This document shows, piece after piece, positions 1 through 6,332 of a stretch of DNA of 10,690 nucleotides (its first letter is position 1; each line of letters starts with the position of its first letter). The stretch comes from Kiritimatiellia bacterium. Lineage in GTDB: Bacteria > Verrucomicrobiota > Kiritimatiellia > RFP12 > UBA1067. A program made the position numbers and the translations under genes. The DNA is taken from the NCBI GenBank assembly GCA_900771305.1, contig CAAGNL010000372.1, positions 1 through 10,690 of the forward strand, given 5' to 3'. A model generated the notes under the pieces. It saw only the letters and a program-made list of their open reading frames with translations, did no database searches and was not told the DNA's origin.

Positions 1-681
1 GCCTCCGACGGAAAGACCTGCATCGTCTTCGACGAATTCCAGGACATCCTCAAGCTCGACAACGCGAACGGCATTCTCGCCCAGATGCGCAGCACGATCC
101 AATTCCAGGACAAGACGCCCTACTTCTTCACCGGAAGCGTCCGCAACGACATGATGTCCATCTTCGACGACATGGACAGCCCGTTCTACAAATCCGCGCT
201 GACCTTTGCCGTCGACGAGATCGATCCGGCGGAGTTCTCCGCTTTCATCGCGGCACGGTTCAAGGCTGGGAACCGCAAGATCTCGCCGTCGGTCATCGCG
301 AAGATCATCGAATTCGCGGACGGCGTTTCGGGCGACGTCCAGCAGCTGTGCGAGGCGCTTTGGGAAACGACCGAACCGGCCGCCGCCGTTTCCTCCGATG
401 ACTTCGACGCCGCCCTTGACCTGATCTTCTGCCGCGAACTCCGCGGGTACGAGACGATCATGGAACGCCTGACGCCGTCTCAGACGGCTGTTCTGCGGGC
501 CCTTGCAGACGACCCACACGCGAAGGTGTTCTCCATCGACTTCACCTCGCGTGTGAACATTCCGACAAGTTCGGTCCGGCGAGCCCTCACACGTCTCATC
601 GACGACCGCCAGATCTACCTCCGCAAAGGCGAACACAAATTCTCCAATCCGTTCTTCCGCGAGTGGCTCAGACGCGCCTGA
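1..681 (+). CDS. AAA+ ATPase of the archaeal-ATPase-like type, 3' part
   Basis: The frame is open from the first base of the window, so the N-terminus, including any Walker A motif, lies upstream. Visible residues 7-16 (CIVFDEFQDI) form a Walker B strand with the acidic DE pair. Residues 41-47 (YFFTGSV) look like the sensor-1 strand that follows in this family. A helical lid segment comes next, and the last ~70 residues (from LTPSQTAVLRAL) read as a winged-helix domain, with an SSVRRALTRLIDD recognition-helix-like stretch and the ending NPFFREWLRRA. This order is typical of the PF01637-type STAND ATPases that carry a C-terminal wHTH. Substrate and role are unknown; members are often orphan accessory genes, some linked to toxin-antitoxin or defence functions. 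It converges with the next gene and shares no promoter with the phosphate locus. The family call is fairly sure, the function is not. Confidence 0.8.
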   Translation, partial: ASDGKTCIVFDEFQDILKLDNANGILAQMRSTIQFQDKTPYFFTGSVRNDMMSIFDDMDSPFYKSALTFAVDEIDPAEFSAFIAARFKAGNRKISPSVIAKIIEFADGVSGDVQQLCEALWETTEPAAAVSSDDFDAALDLIFCRELRGYETIMERLTPSQTAVLRALADDPHAKVFSIDFTSRVNIPTSSVRRALTRLIDDRQIYLRKGEHKFSNPFFREWLRRA

Positions 682-766
682 CCGATACAGGCAAGGGCTG
701 CGACTCGTCCAAACGAAATCGGGGAGGCAATTAAATCCCCCCCCCACACACCTGGCGACGGAGAAA

Positions 767-800
767 GAAAAACGCGCGAACCAAAGTCCGTGCGTTCGTT
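767..800 (-). terminator. possible intrinsic terminator of the DUF2490 gene
   Basis: Read on the minus strand just after the stop codon at 811, AACGCACG (796-789) can pair with CGCGCGTT (778-771) with one A-C mismatch and a 10-base loop. A short T-rich run (TTTTTC) overlaps and follows the second arm. The stem is only moderate, so this is tentative. The rest of 682-810 holds no gene. A C9 run at 737-745 with a GGGGA at 721-725 can form only a weak 5-bp stem. Confidence 0.4.
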
Positions 801-810
801 GAACCGCCGA

Positions 811-1491
811 TTAGAAGTCCAGCTTGAGCTCGATGCCCGGAACGTGGATGGGCTGCCAGCCCCGGTCGCTCGACTGCTTGTGCATCAGCAGATAGAAGAC
901 CGAAATCGTCACGTGCTCCGCCGGTTTCATCGAGAGTCCGACGAGAGACCGCATCTGGTTCAGGCGTTTGTTCTTGGCAAGACCGTGACGGTCTTCATAG
1001 TAGAGCTCCTCGCTGACGTAGGGGCTGATCTTCCAGTCCGTCCACTTCCAGGGCGTCCGCAGACGCAGACGGTTGCGGAAACGCATCCACTCGCGGTCCG
1101 CGCCCTCCTTGTCCCGATATTCGTACCGGTTCCGCCAATCCAGGGTGAACCCCTCGTACGAATGTTTGAAGAGCAGGTCCAGCGTCGGACGGTTCTCGTA
1201 CCGCCACTGGCGCTTGCCATCATAGACTTCCCGCTCGTCGACGAAGCGATCGCCAGCCGCCACGGAGAACCAGTCGAAGACCTTCACCTTCGCCATGAGA
1301 ATCGTCTCTTCGAGATAGAACCGATCCGTGTCGTACCAGTTCTCCTGTTCGGCCGTGAAGGCCAGACGGTCGGTGATCCCGTATTCAAGCTGATAGTCCG
1401 TCCAGTAGTTGATTGCGGGTTTGCCCGCCCACACAGCGCCCGTCAGCATGAGAACGGCCGCACAGACCTTCAATCCACTCTTTCTTGTCAT
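811..1491 (-). CDS. DUF2490-like outer-membrane beta-barrel protein, Pho-box controlled
   Basis: The product is 226 residues. Residues 1-22 form a clear Sec signal peptide (MTRKSGLKVCAAVLML, then TGAVWA, cleavage before GKP). The mature part alternates aromatic and charged residues in amphipathic strands (YRNRL-type pieces such as WRNRYEYRD and FRNRLRLRTPW, then ISPYVSEELYYED). It ends in ELKLDF, a terminal aromatic residue typical of BAM-assembled barrels. The layout matches DUF2490 (PF10677), whose function is unknown. The frame is open further upstream to 1629, but the predicted promoter (-10 at 1547-1542) lies inside that extension, which rules out the longest start. ATG 1491 has AAAGGA 7 bases upstream; ATG 1509 with GGGGA is the alternative. 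Its place after phoU behind its own Pho-like promoter suggests a porin or channel induced by phosphate starvation. That role is inference. Confidence 0.78.
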   Translation of the reverse strand: MTRKSGLKVCAAVLMLTGAVWAGKPAINYWTDYQLEYGITDRLAFTAEQENWYDTDRFYLEETILMAKVKVFDWFSVAAGDRFVDEREVYDGKRQWRYENRPTLDLLFKHSYEGFTLDWRNRYEYRDKEGADREWMRFRNRLRLRTPWKWTDWKISPYVSEELYYEDRHGLAKNKRLNQMRSLVGLSMKPAEHVTISVFYLLMHKQSSDRGWQPIHVPGIELKLDF

Positions 1492-1541
1492 CGTCGTATC
1501 CTTTTTCATTGGTGTCATTCCCCAGTTTTCCTGTCGCGGCA

Positions 1542-1619
1542 AGTTTAGAGAACTCCTGTCAGGATTTCGTCCGACGCCTGTGAGAAAGAGGTTTGCCTTC
1601 GACGAGAAATCTGTCACGC
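1542..1619 (-). promoter_or_regulatory. Pho-box-like promoter of the DUF2490 gene
   Basis: On the minus strand the half-sites are GCGTGACAG (1619-1611), TTCTCGTCG (1608-1600), TTCTCACAG (1586-1578) and TCCTGACAG (1564-1556). Their start offsets of 11, 22 and 22 bp are all multiples of one helical turn. An 8-bp gap follows and then TAAACT (1547-1542) as a -10 element. Expected transcription start is near 1535, leaving a leader of about 45 bases. On the opposite strand the half-site reads CTGTCA, like the enterobacterial Pho-box core. Binding by the local response regulator is inferred from the phosphate-gene context. Confidence 0.65.
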
Positions 1620-1671
1620 GCCTTTTCAAAGAGAACGTTTTCGGTCTTGCCCCGCAACGCCGGCAGAGAGT

Positions 1672-2436
1672 TCAATCAACGACCGGGCCGGACTCATGGA
1701 CAGCTTCTGCATCAGCACTTCCTCGACCTGGAAGAATCCGACCTCCGCCGCCATCTCGACGCCGATCCGCCGCAGCATCCTCCTCCGGGACAAGACGTTC
1801 CCCCGTCACCGAGAAGATGATCCACTGGGCGAAGATCACGACATGGTCTGCCATCCGTTCCAGGTATTTGCCGAGCATCAGCACGTCAAGCAGGCGATCG
1901 GTATCGCCCGTCGCATGCGTTCGAATGGTCTCCGCGAGTCGCGTCCGCAGGGAGGCATAGCGCCGGTCGACTTCGTTGTCTGAGTGGATCACCTGCTGTG
2001 CGGCCGACACGTCGGCATGTGAGCAGGCGGCGGACGCCCGTTCCAGCATCTCGACAACGGGATGGGCGAGATCCGCAAGTTCCCGCAGATGATCGGGAAG
2101 AAAAGGACCGTCTTTCAGGAGAATGTCGGCGAAGTCGCAGCACTGGTGACCGATCCGCTGGAGATCGGTGATCATTTTCAGCGTCCCCGACACCTGGCGC
2201 AGATCGCTCGCCACGGGATGCCGCTGAAGCAGGATGCGCAGGCAGAGCGTTTCAATGTCGCGCTCGGCGCGGTCGATTCCCAGCGCCAGAGACCGCACCT
2301 GTTCCGCCGGATAGGACTGGCCGGTCAGCAGGGCCCGGACGACTTCGTTCAGGCAATCGAGATCCAACGTGGTCATCTCCTCAAGCGCCTGTTTCAAATC
2401 GCGCAGCTGCGCGTCAAAACGTGAATTCAGCTTCAT
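1672..2436 (-). CDS. phoU: PhoU, phosphate-signalling regulator (C-terminus probably frameshifted)
   Basis: PhoU is a cytoplasmic two-lobed helical-bundle protein that couples the Pst transporter to the PhoR/PhoB system and represses the regulon when phosphate is ample. Residues 1-213 match the family from end to end. The first lobe opens with MKLNSRFDAQLRDLKQALEEM and contains LLQRHPVASDLRQVSGTLKM and DLQRIGHQCCDFAD. The second lobe ends in MLGKYLERMADHVVIFAQW and IIFSVTGE. Metal-binding-type E/D-xxx-D patterns occur in both lobes. PhoU normally ends about here, yet this frame adds 41 low-complexity Arg/Gly/Asp-rich residues with poor third-position G/C. The neighbouring frame after a G5 run (1804-1800) looks like true coding sequence down to 1626, so the real C-terminus may differ. 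The start has AAAGGA 6 bases upstream and lies 20 bases after pstB. Confidence 0.9.
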   Translation of the reverse strand: MKLNSRFDAQLRDLKQALEEMTTLDLDCLNEVVRALLTGQSYPAEQVRSLALGIDRAERDIETLCLRILLQRHPVASDLRQVSGTLKMITDLQRIGHQCCDFADILLKDGPFLPDHLRELADLAHPVVEMLERASAACSHADVSAAQQVIHSDNEVDRRYASLRTRLAETIRTHATGDTDRLLDVLMLGKYLERMADHVVIFAQWIIFSVTGERLVPEEDAAADRRRDGGGGRILPGRGSADAEAVHESGPVVD

Positions 2437-2456
2437 CTTTCATCCTTTCACCACAA

Positions 2457-3224
2457 TCATCCAAATCGTCCAGTGATGTACCGCTCCGTCCGCTTGTCGA
2501 CGGGCTTGGAGAACAGTCGTTCAGTCGACCCGGCTTCTACGACCTCACCCAGGAGGAAGAAGGCCGTACGGTCGGCGATGCGCAGTGCCTGCTGCATGTT
2601 GTGCGTGACCATCACGATCGTGTAGCGGTCCTTGAGATCGAGGCAGAGCTCCTCGATCTTGCCTGTCGAGATGGGATCGAGCGCCGACGTCGGCTCGTCC
2701 ATCAGGAGGACCTCCGGTTCGACCGCCAGTGCGCGGGCGATGCAGAGCCGCTGCTGCTGTCCGCCGGAAAGTCCCAGCGCGGATTTGCCCAGACGGTCCT
2801 TGAGCTCATCCCAGATCGCGGCCTGTCGAAGCGAACGCTCGACGATGCGGTCCAGCTCCTTCCGCGCGTGAATACCATGCGTCCGCGGGCCGAAGGCGAT
2901 GTTGTCGTAGACGGACATCGGGAACGGATTCGGCTTCTGGAAGACCATGCCGACGCGTTTGCGGAGCAGATTCACGTCCATCTCAGGCGAATAGACATCC
3001 TCGCCATCGAGGGCGATCAATCCGTCGATCCGACAGCCTTCGACCAGATCGTTCATCCGGTTGATCGATTTGAGCAGCGTCGACTTGCCGCATCCACTCG
3101 GGCCGATGAAGGCGGTGATCGCCTTCTCCGGCAGGAGCAGATTGACGTTTTTCAACGCATGGTAGGTGCCGTAATGAAGATTGACATCCTCAATTCGGAT
3201 CTTTTCCTTCAGTGTTTTTGTCAT
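2457..3224 (-). CDS. pstB: PstB, phosphate ABC transporter ATP-binding subunit
   Basis: This is the 255-residue ATPase subunit that powers phosphate import by binding the PstC/PstA channel on the cytoplasmic face. Walker A GPSGCGKST is at residues 41-49, followed by the PstB-typical LLKSINRMNDL. The Q-loop is in GMVFQKPNPFPMSVYDN (92-108), the ABC signature LSGGQQQRL is at 152-160, Walker B VLLMDEPTSALD at 172-183, and the switch histidine at 208 in VTHNM. FQKPNPFPMS and the SINRMNDL stretch separate PstB from other ABC ATPases. Length is normal for the family (about 250-260). It follows pstA by 15 bases. The ribosome-binding site is weak (AGGA about 10 bases upstream), so coupling to pstA translation is likely. 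Confidence 0.97.
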   Translation of the reverse strand: MTKTLKEKIRIEDVNLHYGTYHALKNVNLLLPEKAITAFIGPSGCGKSTLLKSINRMNDLVEGCRIDGLIALDGEDVYSPEMDVNLLRKRVGMVFQKPNPFPMSVYDNIAFGPRTHGIHARKELDRIVERSLRQAAIWDELKDRLGKSALGLSGGQQQRLCIARALAVEPEVLLMDEPTSALDPISTGKIEELCLDLKDRYTIVMVTHNMQQALRIADRTAFFLLGEVVEAGSTERLFSKPVDKRTERYITGRFG

Positions 3225-3239
3225 TCGTGTGGGGTCCTG

Positions 3240-4073
3240 TTAGATTTTCCGGACAAACCTGCGCTGGATGAACCCAGCCAGGGCATTGAGCGCGATGACG
3301 AACAGCAGGAGCACGAGGCTCGTCGCATAGGTCTCGCCGATGTAGAGTCCTTCGCCCGAAATGGCGTAGAGATGGACGGAGAGCGTCCGCCCCGAATCCA
3401 GCAACGAGGTCACGACCTGGGCGACTGTGCCGCTCGTGAAGACGAGTGCGGCCGATTCGCCGACAATGCGACCGATGCCCAGCAGAACGCCCGCGAACAA
3501 ACCCGGGGCCGCCGCCGGAAGGACAATGCGGAAGACCGTGCGGACGCGTCCGGCTCCCAGACCGAAACTGCCCTCGCGGTAGATGTCCGGCACGGACTGC
3601 AACGCCTCTTCAGATGTCCGAAGAATGAGCGGGAGGATCATCACCGCCAGGGTCAGACTGCCGGCCAGCAGGCTCTTCCCGCAGCCCAGGTGCCGCACGA
3701 AGAAGATCGCTCCGAAGAGTCCATACACGATGGACGGAATGCCGGCCAGCGTTTCGGCGGCGAGCCGCACGGCATTGACGAATCGGCTTCCCCGCTTGGC
3801 ATATTCGACCAGATAGACCGCCGCAAAGACTCCCGCCGGGACGGCGACCAACAGTGCGACCAGTGTCATCACCAGCGTGTTCACCGCCGCCGGCAGAAGG
3901 CTCACGTTCTCGGACGTATAGGTCCAGGCGAAGAGCGAACCCTTGACGTACGGAAGGCCCTTGATGGTCAGATCCAGAATCATGACCAGGAGGATCGCAA
4001 CAGTCGACGCCGCCGCGAACCAAACCAGCGCGCGAAGCGCTCGGGATCCGCAATATGTGGGATTTCTTTTCAT
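3240..4073 (-). CDS. pstA: PstA, phosphate ABC transporter permease
   Basis: This is one of the two membrane subunits of the high-affinity phosphate channel, 277 residues with about six hydrophobic segments (the first at residues 14-35, the last near 252-268). The family signatures LAGIPSIVYGLFG (109-121) and the EAA cytoplasmic loop are intact. The loop runs from about 155 to 207 and includes YREGSFGLGAGRVRTVFRIV and GIGRIVGESAAL; it contacts PstB. The start codon overlaps the pstC stop as ATGA (4073-4070). There is no Shine-Dalgarno sequence in front of it, so translation is probably coupled to pstC. It follows pstC and precedes pstB in the classical pst order. Confidence 0.96.
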   Translation of the reverse strand: MKRNPTYCGSRALRALVWFAAASTVAILLVMILDLTIKGLPYVKGSLFAWTYTSENVSLLPAAVNTLVMTLVALLVAVPAGVFAAVYLVEYAKRGSRFVNAVRLAAETLAGIPSIVYGLFGAIFFVRHLGCGKSLLAGSLTLAVMILPLILRTSEEALQSVPDIYREGSFGLGAGRVRTVFRIVLPAAAPGLFAGVLLGIGRIVGESAALVFTSGTVAQVVTSLLDSGRTLSVHLYAISGEGLYIGETYATSLVLLLFVIALNALAGFIQRRFVRKI

Positions 4074-4900
4074 TTTCGTTTGAGGAGAGAGAAGCTGCCG
4101 TTGACGAGCAGCGTCAGCAGGAAGAGGACGAGCGCCGTGCCGATCAGCGCCTCGCGGTGCAAGTCGGCGGCATAGCCCATCTCGAGTACGACATTCGTGG
4201 TCAACGTTCGAACGCCCTTGAGCAGAGATGTCGGGATCAACGGCTGGTTGCCCGCAACCATGATCACCGCCATCGTCTCGCCGATGGCCCGTCCAACCCC
4301 AAGAATGACTGCGGCGAGAACGCCGCTGCGGGCGGCGGGGAGAACGGCGGCGAAGACGCTCCGCTCATGCGTCGCCCCCAGAGCCAGCGCGCCCTCGTAA
4401 ATCGTCTGCGGAATGGCCTTGAGCGCCGCCTCCGCCACGAGGACCACGGTCGGCAGAATCATCATCGCCAGAAGAATGGAAGCCGAAAGGACGCACATGC
4501 CGCGTCCGCCCAGCAGAGACCGAACGAGCGGCACGATCGTCATCAGACCGAAGAAACCGTAGACGACGCTCGGGATGCCCGCCATCAGCGTGACGGCGGG
4601 ATGGACGATGCGCACCACGGCGCGTGGGGCGAAGAAGGCGAAGAACACCGCCGTGAGGATGCCGATCGGCACGCCCAGCACGATGGCACCCAGCGTGATC
4701 GCCCCGGAGCCGGCAAGCATCGGCAGAACGCCGAAGACACCTTCGCCCGGACGCCACGACGTGCCCGCCAGAAAATCCACGACCCCGATCCGGAGAATGG
4801 CCGGCGCCCCTTCCAAAATCAGGAAGAGGCAGATCGTTCCGACGGAGACGACGGCCAGCGCCGCCGCTCCGGCGAAAATCAGTTTGAAGGTACGTTCCAT
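4070..4900 (-). CDS. pstC: PstC, phosphate ABC transporter permease
   Basis: This is the second membrane subunit of the Pst channel, 276 residues, with an N-terminal hydrophobic segment at about 7-29 and five further spans. Conserved pieces are TSWRPGEGVFGVLPMLAGS (47-65), LMAGIPSVVYGFFG (105-118) and the EAA loop (about 157-209) containing YEGALALGATHERSVFAAVL and GVGRAIGETMAV. The TSWxP segment before GxxPMLxGS distinguishes PstC from PstA. It starts 19 bases after the pstS stop with no strong ribosome-binding site. Length is close to that of compact PstC proteins, about 280-300 residues. Confidence 0.96.
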   Translation of the reverse strand: MERTFKLIFAGAAALAVVSVGTICLFLILEGAPAILRIGVVDFLAGTSWRPGEGVFGVLPMLAGSGAITLGAIVLGVPIGILTAVFFAFFAPRAVVRIVHPAVTLMAGIPSVVYGFFGLMTIVPLVRSLLGGRGMCVLSASILLAMMILPTVVLVAEAALKAIPQTIYEGALALGATHERSVFAAVLPAARSGVLAAVILGVGRAIGETMAVIMVAGNQPLIPTSLLKGVRTLTTNVVLEMGYAADLHREALIGTALVLFLLTLLVNGSFSLLKRK

Positions 4901-4919
4901 CTGTTGGACCCGAGAATCG

Positions 4920-5792
4920 TCACTTAATCTGAGACCAAGTCGAGATCTCTCCCGTGAACGCCTTGCGGAGGTGCTCCTTCGAGATGCTCTCGATCGGATT
5001 CAGAGGACTCACCACGACGGCCAGGCCGTCCAGGGCGATGGGCGTCGCCACCAGTCCCGAGCCAGACTCGCTCCCCTTCAGCGCACGGCTGGCCATGCCC
5101 AGGTCGCAGACCCCGTCGCGTGCATCGGCGACGCCGGACGAGGAGTCGCTCTGCTGGACCTCGATGGACACGCCGACGTGCGTCCGGCAATAGGCTTCTT
5201 TCAGCTTCTCCATGCAGGGCGTCACGCTCGACGACCCCGAACAGACGACCTTGCCCGCCACAGACGCCGCCCCCGTGTAGGGGATGACCGTGCTCACGCG
5301 CAGATAGCCCGCACGCTCGACGATCCGCTGACCCTCCTCGCTGAGAATCCAGTTCAGGAAATCTCGCGCTGCGGGTTTGAGCGCCTCGATTGGCCCCTTC
5401 GTCACCACGTTGAAGGGATGGACGAGCGCATAGCGCCCTGCGGAAATGTCCTCGCGGGTCGGCGCCACACCATCGACCTTCACGATCTTGACCGAGTCGT
5501 TCACGGCGCCCAGCGAAAGATAGCCGAGCGAGGCGGGATCCCCGGCCACCGTCGTCAGAGCCACGGCGGTCGAGCTCGCAATCATCGTCGTCGGACTGGT
5601 CCGATCGATCTTCCTGCCATCGGAACCCTTCGTCTGGATGCCCGTCAGTTCAATGAACGCGCTTCGCGTTCCCGAGCCGTCCTCGCGGCTCACCAGACCG
5701 ATTTCAGCCGCCGGATCAAATCCCCGGTCGCATCCCGCCAGTACGACGGCCGCGGCGACGGCCACCAATCCCTGCATCATCTTTCTGTTCAT
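4920..5792 (-). CDS. pstS: PstS, phosphate-binding lipoprotein with permuted domain order
   Basis: This is the extracytoplasmic phosphate receptor of the Pst system. The N-terminus is a lipoprotein signal (MNRKMMQGLVAVAAAVV followed by lipobox LAGC, Cys21), so it is membrane-anchored. The start at 5792 has AAGGA 8 bases upstream. A longer in-frame start at 5828 would sit at the predicted -10 and transcription start, so it was rejected. Oddity: the phosphate-binding GSGTR loop, normally in the second half of PstS, is at residues 39-43. The usual N-terminal part follows at 185-290: GSSSVTPCMEKLKEAY, SIEVQQSDSSSGVADA, CDLGMASRALK, IALDGLAVVVSPLNPI and finally FTGEISTWSQIK. The protein is therefore a circular permutation of standard PstS, full-length at 290 residues. 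Similar permuted forms are, to my recollection, present in some anaerobic gut bacteria. Confidence 0.94.
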   Translation of the reverse strand: MNRKMMQGLVAVAAAVVLAGCDRGFDPAAEIGLVSREDGSGTRSAFIELTGIQTKGSDGRKIDRTSPTTMIASSTAVALTTVAGDPASLGYLSLGAVNDSVKIVKVDGVAPTREDISAGRYALVHPFNVVTKGPIEALKPAARDFLNWILSEEGQRIVERAGYLRVSTVIPYTGAASVAGKVVCSGSSSVTPCMEKLKEAYCRTHVGVSIEVQQSDSSSGVADARDGVCDLGMASRALKGSESGSGLVATPIALDGLAVVVSPLNPIESISKEHLRKAFTGEISTWSQIK

Positions 5793-5827
5793 TTCTTTTT
5801 CCTTTTCTCTGTTTTGCCTTGACGCCA

Positions 5828-5911
5828 CAGAGTATAGGAAAGCCCTGTCAGAATACGATGCCCGTTCCGTGAGAACGCGGTTGGATTTCAGTTAGGAGAA
5901 GGTTAGACGGA
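5828..5911 (-). repeat. 84-bp promoter repeat, copy 1
   Basis: This stretch matches 9877-9960 in the same orientation at 79 of 84 positions. The first 57 bp (5828-5884) are identical, and all five differences lie in the promoter-distal part. It covers the whole Pho-like promoter of pstS, including spacer bases that no regulator should need, which points to recent duplication or gene conversion. Confidence 0.9.
5831..5908 (-). promoter_or_regulatory. Pho-box-like promoter of the pst operon
   Basis: Minus-strand half-sites are TCCTAACTG (5897-5889), TTCTCACGG (5875-5867) and TTCTGACAG (5853-5845), each offset by exactly 22 bp. An 8-bp gap then leads to TATACT (5836-5831), a good -10. No conventional -35 hexamer is needed if the regulator recruits polymerase, as at PhoB-dependent promoters. 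Predicted transcription start is near 5824, giving a leader of about 32 bases to pstS with its AAGGA ribosome-binding site. Confidence 0.7.
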
Positions 5912-5927
5912 CCGAATTTCGTCCGTC
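5906..5927 (-). terminator. hairpin after the surface-protein remnant
   Basis: On the minus strand GACGGAC (5927-5921), an 8-base loop and GTCCGTC (5912-5906) give a perfect 7-bp stem starting 5 bases after the stop codon at 5933. The tract after it (TAACCTTCTCC) is only mildly T-rich, so it may be an inefficient terminator. It separates the remnant and phosphodiesterase transcript from the pst promoter and slightly overlaps the distal end of the 84-bp repeat. Confidence 0.45.
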
Positions 5928-5932
5928 AGTCG

Positions 5933-6332
5933 CTACCGGATGACAATCATCAGCGCTCTGCGATTGTCCAGAACCCAGGAATTCCCGCTCCGGTAGCAGA
6001 CGAGTTTGTCCGCAGTGGTGGGCAGGGTGAACGAAAGCGCCCCGGTGAAGGCTCCGTCCGAACAGGTGACGAGCTTGAGCGGAAGAACGCCCGCAGCCTT
6101 GAGTTCGTCACCCGTACGAGCTCTCCGACGGATCATACACGTCGCGAAGAATCGCCCCGTCCTCCATCAAGAGGTCCGCATCATCGCCTGCCAGAGCAAC
6201 ACCCATACGGCCGCGTTCCAGTACCGCCCCCGCGCCCAGTTCTACACGCCCCGCCATGACTCGAAGGATGGACGGAGAATTGTCCTGCGCGCGAACCGTC
6301 ACGTTTTCAAGACGAACCGCGATTCCGCATTC
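5933..6332 (-). pseudogene. remnant of a beta-helix-like surface protein, frameshifted
   Basis: No full gene fits this stretch, but two overlapping frames read like one degraded protein end. The first, directly after and in frame with the phosphodiesterase stop codon, gives beta-helix-like text: LRVMAGRVELGAGAVLERG, then VALAGDDADLLMEDGAILRD. It hits a TGA at 6110-6108. One base over, the frame continues from about 6120 with DELKAAGVLPLKLVTCSDGA and ends in LDNRRALMIVIR at 5933. That ending resembles the GMVLIIR end of the upstream phosphodiesterase. No start codon with a ribosome-binding site is present. I interpret it as the leftover 3' end of a second surface protein, or a former C-terminal extension of the phosphodiesterase, with a one-base frameshift. 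Function is probably lost. Confidence 0.5.

Noticed and set aside
737..745. C9 run as a phase-variable tract or terminator
   Set aside because: It lies in a non-coding gap between convergent genes with no start or promoter spanning it, and the possible stem is only about 5 bp.
790..1548. A 252-codon plus-strand open frame
   Set aside because: It is antisense to the DUF2490 gene, which has a signal peptide, an outer-membrane-type C-terminus and a promoter in the right place.
1492..1629. N-terminal extension of the DUF2490 protein to a start at 1629
   Set aside because: It would bury the signal peptide and place the start upstream of the predicted promoter, within the half-sites.
2421..4175. 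A 584-codon open frame on the plus strand
   Set aside because: It lies antisense across pstB and pstA, both of which carry full family motifs. The product is Arg/Asp/Gln-rich low-complexity text.
4055..5822. Two long plus-strand open frames opposite pstC and pstS
   Set aside because: They mirror real genes on the other strand and have biased, domain-free composition.
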